DNA of 64,000 nucleotides, taken from positions 62,001 through 126,000 of the forward strand of contig DAOUMN010000021.1 of NCBI GenBank assembly GCA_034411135.1, in the 5' to 3' direction. Every line of letters starts with the position of its first letter. Position 1 is the first letter of the stretch. Below the pieces are notes generated by a model that was given only the letters and a program-made list of their open reading frames with translations, ran no database searches and had not been told where the DNA came from. This DNA comes from Bellilinea sp034411135. Its GTDB lineage: Bacteria > Chloroflexota > Anaerolineae > Anaerolineales > Anaerolineaceae. Made by a program: the position numbers and the translations under genes. Shown one piece after another: positions 25,213 through 33,800 of this stretch.

Positions 25213-25968
25213 TTAAGCTGTTGCCTGTCCAAGATAAAACACATAACCATACCATTCCGAATACTGACGATACATCTCGATTTCTGCAAAGGAGGCATCG
25301 AGCACGGCTTGTGCTTCGGGGCTATCCGAGAATTGAAGGCGCAACGTTTCGATACGGGCAGTCATTGGCTGGTAGTACTCGTTCCACCAATCACTCTCAG
25401 GCAGCGTGAAGTAGCCGAGAGAACGGTACCCTGCTGCAGAGAGAGAGGCGAGATTTTGCTCCACCGATGCCATGCCGGGGTAATCTTCACTCCAAAAGTG
25501 CTGGGCAGGCTCGGGTGGATTGGGCTTGAGCCAGGAAATTTCAGTTACTGCAATGGATCCACCTGGTTTGAGAAGTTTCTTCCACTCTCGCAGTCCGCGC
25601 TCGAAGCCGATGATATAAATTGCTCCTTCGGACCAGACCAGATCGAACGGCTTGTCAAATACCAACTCGAACATCGAAGCCTTGAGCGGATGGATGCGGT
25701 CTGCCACGCCAGCCTGATTGGCGCGGCGTTTTAGATCATCAAGAAAGGGTTGGTGGGTATCGATTGCAGTGATTGTTCCATTGATAGTTTGTGCCAGTGC
25801 GATTGTTTGTGCGCCCGGCCCGCAGCCAATATCAATAATTTGTGGGGCAGAGGGCAGGTCGCTTACCATAGAAAGTGCCCGCAGCGTGGATTTATCGCTA
25901 CCGGGGGCTTCGCGTGGCAGGTCACGGTGAAGCTGCCAAAAAATTTCCTTATTGATGGACGATGTCAT
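25213..25968 (-). CDS. Class I SAM-dependent methyltransferase
   Basis: This 251-residue protein has motif I IDIGCGPGAQT near residues 45-55, an acidic TAIDTHQPF at motif II and a LKPGGSIAVTEISWL segment at motif IV/V. This is the pattern of methyltransferase_11/25-type small-molecule methyltransferases. The C-terminal Trp- and Tyr-rich part (WWNEYYQPM, YRQYSEWYGYVFYL) likely shapes the substrate pocket. Substrate unknown. It overlaps the preceding small membrane-protein gene by 20 bases. Confidence 0.85.
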   Translation of the reverse strand: MTSSINKEIFWQLHRDLPREAPGSDKSTLRALSMVSDLPSAPQIIDIGCGPGAQTIALAQTINGTITAIDTHQPFLDDLKRRANQAGVADRIHPLKASMFELVFDKPFDLVWSEGAIYIIGFERGLREWKKLLKPGGSIAVTEISWLKPNPPEPAQHFWSEDYPGMASVEQNLASLSAAGYRSLGYFTLPESDWWNEYYQPMTARIETLRLQFSDSPEAQAVLDASFAEIEMYRQYSEWYGYVFYLGQATA

Positions 25969-26176
25969 TTTTCTCCTCTTTTAGAACCATGTGACGCCCA
26001 ATAAAGGCAAAAATGATCAAAAGGGCAGATGTAATCCATCCACCCAGGCTGAAAACTTCTGGTCCATAAAGCGCTAAGCCCGCTCCGATGACGACCAGCA
26101 GACCCGCCAGGATGCCGAACACTTTCATGCCATAAAGCGTGATGAAAGGCAGGTAATGTGCATCGACCACTATCAT
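25949..26176 (-). CDS. Small two-helix membrane protein
   Basis: A 75-residue frame with two hydrophobic segments (about 18-38 and 45-64) and a charged tail KEEKNDIVHQ. Function unknown. It ends inside the methyltransferase start, so the two are coupled. A second ATG at 26128 would remove 16 residues and begin directly before the first helix (MKVFGILAGLL); neither start has a good ribosome-binding site. Confidence 0.55.
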   Translation of the reverse strand: MIVVDAHYLPFITLYGMKVFGILAGLLVVIGAGLALYGPEVFSLGGWITSALLIIFAFIGRHMVLKEEKNDIVHQ

Positions 26177-26309
26177 TATGAGTGGTACATATTCTTGGGG
26201 GCAGGTCAGGCTTGGTAGTGTTTGTTAGCATTAAGACCGTTTACCAAAACCGTACAATCAGCCAATCAGTTACAAAAAGCGCTTGTTTTTGGTGGAAATC
26301 TTACTCGTC

Positions 26310-26338
26310 AATTGGATCGATTGATTAGAGATCCAATT
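26310..26338. other. Hairpin of unknown role
   Basis: AATTGGATC and GATCCAATT form a 9-bp stem with an 11-base loop, just beyond the terminator at 26340-26375. No T tract follows on the plus strand. Confidence 0.35.
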
Positions 26339-26339
26339 A

Positions 26340-26375
26340 TAAAAAATCCCCGCTGATATAAAATTCTCAGCGGGG
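26340..26375 (-). terminator. Rho-independent terminator of the small membrane-protein gene
   Basis: On the minus strand CCCCGCTGA and TCAGCGGGG form a 9-bp stem with a 10-base loop, followed by ATTTTTTAT. It lies 90 bases after the stop of the gene at 26466-26711. Confidence 0.85.
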
Positions 26376-26465
26376 TGAAGGGAGAACCTGGATACAAATT
26401 GTATAGAGTAAAACGAGGCAGAATTACTCTACGCGTCCAGGAATCTTCATAATTTACAACCCGGT

Positions 26466-26711
26466 TCAGGCAATCTCACCGGAACGCACCATAAGGTAGC
26501 TTCCTGCGGAGAACACCATCAGGAAGGCAATCAAACCCAGCAAGAAATCAGAGTTGATCATCCCTAGCACCATCAGCACCGTAAGCGCCAGTCCAGCCAA
26601 CAGGATGATCCAACCCAGCACCAGATCAAGACGGGGGATGAACAATGTGATGGTTGGTGGAGTGGATTGATTGACATGTTGACGGGGAATAGGCGTGGTT
26701 ATAGTAGCCAT
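26466..26711 (-). CDS. Small membrane protein with two hydrophobic segments
   Basis: An 81-residue protein starting MATITTPIPRQHVNQSTPPT, with a polar N-terminal tail and two transmembrane helices (about 29-50 and 56-74). GGAGAAAATGAT before the ATG at 26711 is a good ribosome-binding site, better than the longer frame upstream. The function is not recognised. It is a monocistronic gene with its own terminator. Confidence 0.7.
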   Translation of the reverse strand: MATITTPIPRQHVNQSTPPTITLFIPRLDLVLGWIILLAGLALTVLMVLGMINSDFLLGLIAFLMVFSAGSYLMVRSGEIA

Positions 26712-26849
26712 ATCATTTTCTCCGTTTGAACGACCTGAAACCAATGCGACAATTCGATTGTAGCCTTGATTGAGGTGGAGCAAACCACCCGTTTGGCGGG
26801 TTCGATGTAATACCAACGGAGGAAATTGGAAGATGCGCAACCGGCGAAT

Positions 26850-26877
26850 ACGGCGAATCGGTCAAACCGACCGCCGT
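26850..26877. other. Interrupted hairpin upstream of the small membrane-protein gene
   Basis: ACGGCG/CGCCGT and CGGT/ACCG stems flank a small internal loop. No T tract follows on either strand. Its role is unknown. Confidence 0.3.
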
Positions 26878-26927
26878 GTCAATTGTACCCTTCGGAAAAA
26901 GATGAAAATATAATTGCCGGGCGCGAT

Positions 26928-27569
26928 TTACAACCCAACTGCAGGCTTGTACAAGCCTTCGAAATTGACGCCGATCATGCCGGCTTCATACGAGCGCCGG
27001 TCGACCAGCGAAAGCGCAGCCGCGCTTTCCGGGTTGATCAGAGAGATACTTTTCAGCGCATAGAACCTTGCCACAATCTTCTCTACCCCGTTTTCATCGG
27101 CTGTCCAATCTAAGTGGTCGTAACGCGAAAGATCGAACGGACGAGTATAACCGCGCAGGGTTTTCTCACCGTTGATGTTGTAAAAAACTTCGAAATAGGA
27201 CATTGCCAGTTCGCGCAACGACCGATAGACGGGTTCGCGGAATCGCAAGCCAACGAAGTTGGATTTGGCAATGGCACCGTACATGCCATTGCGTTTGAAT
27301 AATGCCAGGACATGATCATCATCCTTGCCTGTTTCTGGAACCAGGTCAAGGATCAGCGGTGGATAACCCAGCCGCCGCAACGCGGTTGCGGCAAACAGCC
27401 CACCGTCCAGACAGTGACATTGCCGGTCGCGGAGAACATGGATAGGGCTGCGGTTGCGGTCTTCGCCTACATAGGGCAGGCTATCCAGATAATTTTGAAT
27501 GGCAACCGGAGAATCCAGTGACGAAAAAAAGTCGTTTTCTTCAGCAGTGAGAACCTGTTCGAGTAACAT
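26928..27569 (-). CDS. Transglutaminase-like superfamily protein
   Basis: This 213-residue protein has a Cys-containing CHCLDGGLFAATALRRLG segment (about 51-68) and a DDDHVLALFKRN segment (about 83-94), matching the Cys and His of a papain/transglutaminase-like fold. The third catalytic Asp is less clear. Such proteins may cleave or cross-link peptides, but the activity here is unproven. It is transcribed away from the synthase operon, sharing a 328-base intergenic region with it. No signal peptide is seen. Confidence 0.65.
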   Translation of the reverse strand: MLLEQVLTAEENDFFSSLDSPVAIQNYLDSLPYVGEDRNRSPIHVLRDRQCHCLDGGLFAATALRRLGYPPLILDLVPETGKDDDHVLALFKRNGMYGAIAKSNFVGLRFREPVYRSLRELAMSYFEVFYNINGEKTLRGYTRPFDLSRYDHLDWTADENGVEKIVARFYALKSISLINPESAAALSLVDRRSYEAGMIGVNFEGLYKPAVGL

Positions 27570-27897
27570 GCGGCGGCTCCTGGGGCGATACGTATTGACT
27601 TGGCACCTAAGTATACCATGTGGGCAGGGATCATTTTTTGAATCTGGATAAAAGGTCTCAAAATGCGTAACTCTGGTGATGACTGGGGGTTACAACGCTT
27701 AGACTTGATCGATTTGACTTTAATGGAGGTGGTATTTATCATTCATACGGTAATGTAAAAATTCCAGGAATTAATTCCTGATAAACCAAAGCATGTCTCA
27801 AGTTATTCAGCATACACAAAAGTAGGGACGCCATGCCAACAGGTGCATGGATCCGTCTATTCCTAGAAAAATATCCAAACCCCAAAGGAGAGGAAAC
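27570..27897. other. Divergent control region of the synthase operon
   Basis: These 328 bases separate the transglutaminase-like gene from the synthase. They hold a good plus-strand promoter (27714-27742) and a 148-base leader ending in AAAGGAGAGG (27884-27893). A minus-strand TATACT near 27613 may serve the other gene. I see no clear operator or riboswitch. Confidence 0.55.
27714..27742 (+). promoter_or_regulatory. Promoter of the Pfa-like synthase operon
   Basis: TTGACT (27714-27719) and TATCAT (27737-27742) are separated by exactly 17 bp; each matches the consensus at five of six positions. The start of transcription should lie near 27749. Confidence 0.68.
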
Positions 27898-30800
27898 ATG
27901 TTTGACCCGAAAGCCGTAGCCATTGTCGGATTGGGGGCAATTTTACCGGATGCCGAGGATGCGCCAACATTCTGGAACAATATCAAGCAAGTGCGATATT
28001 CGATCAGCGAGGTGCCTTCGGATCGTTGGCGGGTAGATCTGTATTACGATCCCGACCCCAAAGCACCGGATAAGACCTACGCCAAAATTGGAGCGTGGGT
28101 TCGCTCATACTCCTTTGAGCCGCTCAAATGGGGCATTCCCATCCCCCCCAATGTGCTGGCTGTGATGGATGACAGCCAGAAGTGGGGCATCAGTGTGGCG
28201 CGTCAGGTGCTTTTAGATTATGGATATCCCCAGAAACCGCTTGACGGCACGCGCACGGCGGTGATCATCGGAAACGCGCTTGCCGGGGAAAACCATTACA
28301 TTACCAGTATGCGCATTCGCCTTCCGGATTACATCGAAGCGTTATCCCAGGTGGAGGCGTTTGCCAGCTTGCCAGCGGACATGCAGCAGGCGTTGATCGA
28401 CGGCATGCAGCGCAACATTCGCAACCGGATTGCCAACATTACCGAGGATACCATGCCAGGTGAATTGGGCAATGTTATTGCTGGTCGGATTGCCAATGTG
28501 TTCAATTTCTCTGGTCCCAATTTCATCACCGATGCTGCCTGTGCATCCTCACACGCTGCCGTTCAAGCCGCCATCGACGGTTTGGTCTCGCATCAATATG
28601 ATGCCGTGCTGACTGGCGGGGTTGACCGCAACATGGGCGTGGAAGGGTTTGTCAAGTTCTGCAAGATCGGCGCGTTATCCCCGGACGGTTCGCGTCCCTT
28701 TGCGGACGGCGCCAACGGCTTTGTCATGGGCGAAGGAGCGGTTCTGTTCCTGCTCAAGCGGCTGGCAGATGCCGAGCGCGACGGCGATAAAATCTATGCG
28801 GTGATCCGCGGTATAGGCGCAAGCAGCGACGGGAAGGGGAAAGGCATCACTGCCCCGAACCCGATCGGGCAGCAGCGCGCCATCGAGCGCGCATGGAAAA
28901 ATGCTGGGGTTAATCCAGCCAGCGCCGGTTTGATCGAGGCGCATGGCACATCCACCCGGGTGGGGGATGTAGTCGAGACGCAAAGTTTGAACGCGGTGTT
29001 CGGTCAATTTGGCTTGCCTGCGCGGCATATTGCTCTGGGCTCAGTCAAGTCGAATATCGGGCACTTGAAGAGTGCGGCTGGCGCCGCTGGCATGCTCAAG
29101 ACAGTCTATGCGCTGTATGAGAAAGTGCTGCCACCGTCGGCGAATTTTCATAAGCCCAATCCCAATATTGACTTCGATCATATCCCATTCTATGTCAACA
29201 TGGAAGCCCGTCCGTGGGAGAACGTACCAGGTGAGATTCGCCGGGCGGGGATCAGTTCATTTGGTTTTGGCGGCACCAATTTTCACATGGTGCTGGAAGA
29301 ATGGGTACCGGGTTTGTTGACCTCTGAAACCAAGGTTTTCCAGGCAGTTGACTGGAAAGGCGTGCAGGCACAACCAGTCGTTGAAACGCTTCCGACTGGG
29401 GTTCAGGAGCAAACCACACCCCAGCCGTATCGTGGTTTGCTTTTCCTGGGCGGCAAGAACGTGGTTGAATTAAAGGAGCAACTGGCAAAGGCGTTGGAAG
29501 ATGCCCGCGAGGGTAAATCGCCTGCCCAGGCTTTACCGCAGCCAGCAGTGGTTGCCCAACCAGAACGATTGGTCATTGATTTTGCCAGCCTGGATGAGCT
29601 GATTAACCGCGGGGAGAAGGCACTCAAGACGCTTGACAACGAAGCCGCCAATGCCTGGCAGGCTTTAACCGCACAGGGGGTTTATCGTGGCAGCGGGACA
29701 GCTGGCAAAGTAGCATTCATGTTCCCTGGGCAAGGCTCTCAGTATGTTAATATGCTCAAAGACTTGTGCGAAGCCGAGCCGTTGGTGGCGGATACGTTCA
29801 AGGAAGCCGACGAGATCATGAAGCCCATATTGGGCAGAACGCTGACCAGTTATATTTATGTCGAAGGGGACGAGGAATCCCTCAAGCAGGCTGAAGCCGC
29901 CTTGCGCGATACAGCCATCACCCAGCCGGCGATGCTAACCGCCAACGTGGCACTTCTGCGTCTGATGCAGAAATTCGGTTTTATCCCCGATTACGTCATT
30001 GGGCACAGCCTGGGTGAATATGCTGCATTGGTTGCTGCGGGTGTATTGACCTTTGCTGAAGCGCTGGAAGTTGTCTCTGCCCGCGGGCAGGAAATGAAAA
30101 AAGTCTCCGTGGCAGACAACGGAGGCATGGTGGCGGTTTCTGCTCCGCTGGAAGAAGTTGAAAAGATTCTCAAGGGTATCCAGGAATATGTGGTCATTGC
30201 CAATATCAACAGCCCGGTGCAGTCGGTGGTTGGCGGCAGCACGCCTGGTATTCAGGCTGCATTGGCAGCCTTTGAGCAGGCTGGTTTCCAGGCGACACGC
30301 ATTCCGGTTTCGCATGCTTTCCACACCCGGATTGTTGCGCCGGCAAGTGAACCGCTGAAAGAAGTCATCCGGCGGATGAACATCCAGTCGCCGCGTATCC
30401 CGGTAGTAGCCAATGTGACCGGTCAGTTATACCCGACCAGCCGGGATGATATCCTCGATATTCTTGGACGGCAGGTAGCCTCGCCGGTGCAGTTCATTCA
30501 GGGCATGGAGACGCTCTACACTAACGGTGCACGCGTGTTTGCTGAAATTGGTCCCAAGCGTGTGCTTAACGCCCTGGCGAACGATATTTTCAAAGATCGC
30601 AGTGGGATTATGCTGTTGGCGACCAATCATCCACGCAAAGGCGCGGTAGTAAGCTTTAATGAAGCCCTGTGCGGTTTGCTGGCGGCTGGTGTTCAGCCAC
30701 GTTTCGGACAGGCGCAGCCAGTTACAGTTCCTGACACCGTAATTCCCCTTTCTGTACCGAAAAGCCAGGAAAAACCACCAGCTCCGGCAGTTGCGACCAC

Positions 30801-33800
30801 CCTATCTGAAACCAAAACAACGGCACTAGTTTTGGATGGACAGCTGCCACTGACCGGATCGGTGGTGATCAGTGGCGCCGGGTTGGGTTTACCGGGCAGG
30901 AATGGACGGGTATTCGATGATGGCAATATTGAAAGCATTCTGCGCGGTGAAATCCGCATCGAGCCGTTGCCGATCGATTTGCGTGAAAAGATGGTTGCCA
31001 AGCGGGTCACACGACTGGAAAAAAGTGAAGCTGGCGCGCAAATGGTCGAGATCAACGATGTTAATTTGACCGTCAAGCTGGGTGGTCAGCGCGGGCAGTT
31101 CAATCCGGTGGAGGAGTTTGGCATTCCAACGGAACGCATGGATGCCTGCGATATCACCACTCAGCTGGCAATTGCGGCGGGTATCGATGCGCTGCGCGAT
31201 GCAGGCATTCCGTTGGTGATGGCTTATCGCAAAACCAGCAAAGGCACTTATCTGCCAGATCGTTGGCGGCTGCCGGAAGCCCTGGCGGACGAAACCGGCG
31301 TAATCTTTGCTTCGGCTTTTCCAGGTTTGGATCGCATGGCGGAGGAAATGAATCGCTATGCCGAGTATCAACAAATCGAAAAACAGATCGAGGAAGTGCA
31401 TAATATACTCACCTTGGTGCCTGCTGATCAGACCGCATTTCGCACTATGCTGCGGGAACGGGTAAAAAGCCTGGAAGCTCGCCTCAAGCAGGTCGATTAC
31501 CACTTTGACCGCCGCTTTATCTTCCGGATTCTTGCAATGGGACACTCCCAGTTCGCCGAATACATTGGCGCACGTGGACCTAACACACACGTCAATGCTG
31601 CCTGCGCGACGACCACGCACGCGATCGCGGTAGCGGAGGATTGGATTCGCACAGGGCGTTGCCGCCGGGTGGTGGTTATTGCCGGGGATGACGTGACCGG
31701 TGGCAGCCTGGCAGACTGGGTTGGCACCGGCTTGTTATCTTCCGGTGCAGCGACCATCGAGGGCAATCTGCGCATGGCGGCGCTGCCGTTCGACCGCCGC
31801 CGCAATGGCATGATCATGGGTATGGGGGCGGCAGGGTTGGTTGTCGAATCCGAGGATGCCGTTCGCGAACGCGGCATGCGTGCCATTTGTGAGGTGCTTG
31901 CCACACAAATAGCCAACAGTGCTTTCCACGGCACCCGATTGGATATTCCTCATGTGCGCGAAGTCATGGATCGGCTGGTGGCGACCGCGGAAAAACGTTT
32001 CGGTATTCGCCGCGAGGAGATTGCCGCTAATACGATGTTTATGTCGCACGAAACCTACACCCCCGCGCGCGGCGGGTCGGCTTCGGCGGAAATCAATGCG
32101 CTGCGTTATACTTTCGGTGACCATGCCAACCGGATCATCATTGCCAACACCAAAGGTTACACTGGTCATTCGATGGGGGTTGGCGTTGAGGATGTTGTAG
32201 CGGTCAAAGCGCTGCAATATGGACAGGTGCCACCAATAGCCAATTACGATGCTGCTTTTGAACCGGATCCGGAATTGGGCGACTTGAATCTCTCCAAAGG
32301 TGGAGAATACCCGGTTAAGTATGCGCTGCGCTTGGGGGCCGGCTTTGGCTCTCAAATCGCTATGGCATTGTTCCGGGTGGTGGCGGGTGTAAAGGAACGG
32401 ATTGATCAACCTGTTTACCAGCAATGGCTGGCGGACCTGGCAGGATACGAACAGGCTGAGATCGAAGTCGAAAAACGCACACTGCGCATTCGCCATGCTG
32501 GAGCACCGGTCAAACCGCCGATGAAATCCCGCTGGGAATACGGACAGGGACCTACCCGTTGGGCAGATCAACCGGTGGAAATGCCGGCTGCGCCGCAACC
32601 ACAGCCTAAAACCGAACCTTTGCCTCAGCCGGAAGCCGTCATGGAAGTAGCCATGAGCCAGCCTGTTGCCGAACAATCGAAAAATATAGGTGCGGATCAG
32701 GACGATATCAAACAATTCGTGCTCAACCTGGTCAGCGAGAAGACTGGTTACCCGGTCGAAATGCTCGATCTGGATCTGGATCTGGAAGCCGACCTCGGTA
32801 TCGACACGGTCAAACAGGCGGAGATATTTGCCGCAATTCGCACCCATTACAACATTCCGCGCCGCGAAGATCTGCGCCTGGTGGACTACAACACCTTGAC
32901 CAAAGTCATTGGCTTTATGGTGGAAAACCAAGGTGCTGTTGTGCCGCTAACTTCGCCATCTGCGGAGGGGGCAGCACAGCCTGCGCCGACGATTGCCCAG
33001 CCGGTTAGTGCTGAAGCACCAGTCCCAATGGCAATGGCTGAACCAGCATCGCAAGGCAGGATCGACCGGCAGACGATCCAGGCGCATGTGCTCTCGGTGG
33101 TCAGTGAAAAAACCGGATACCCGGTAGAAATGCTTGACCTTGGATTGGACCTGGAAGCTGATCTGGGTATTGATACGGTTAAGCAGGCGGAACTCTTTGC
33201 TGCGGTGCGAACCCATTACGGTATCCCTCGGCGCGAAGATCTGCGCCTGGTGGACTACAACACGCTCGAAAAAGTTGTTGGCTTCATTGTGGATGCGCTG
33301 GATGCCGGGCAGGGATTACAACCGCAAGAAGCCGTTACAACCGTTCAGCCAGTGACGGTCAGTCTTCCGCCTTTGGCTGCCGAACCAGTTTTTGCTGTAG
33401 CCAGCCAACCGCAAGCCCAACCAGCCATGTCCTCAACTCCGCAGATTGACTCGGCGGAGCACCGCGAGGACATTAAAGCTTATGTACTCAGTGTCGTCAG
33501 CGAGAAAACCGGTTACCCGGTGGAGATGCTTGACCTGGACCTGGATCTGGAAGCCGATCTGGGCATCGATACAGTCAAGCAGGCTGAGTTGTTTGCCACA
33601 ATTCGCACTCATTACAACATTCCACGCCGCGAAGACCTGCGCCTGGTGGATTACAACACCCTTACCAAGGTGATTGGCTTCATGGAAGAAGCCCTGAGTG
33701 CCAACCCGTTGATACAAGCAGTAGCCGACAGCCAGACTGCGGCAGTAGAAGAGCCTATGCCGATGATGCAAGCCGTCGAACCAGTGGTGGTACCCGTTAC

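Noticed and set aside
31735..32931. Long open frame (398 codons) on the minus strand inside the synthase gene
   Set aside because: It mirrors the codon periodicity of the synthase, has no ribosome-binding site, and its translation shows no recognisable domain. The plus-strand frame is strongly supported.
32700..33690. The three ACP repeats as an assembly or duplication artefact
   Set aside because: The copies differ in synonymous codons and their linkers are unlike, so they are genuine, diverged repeats.
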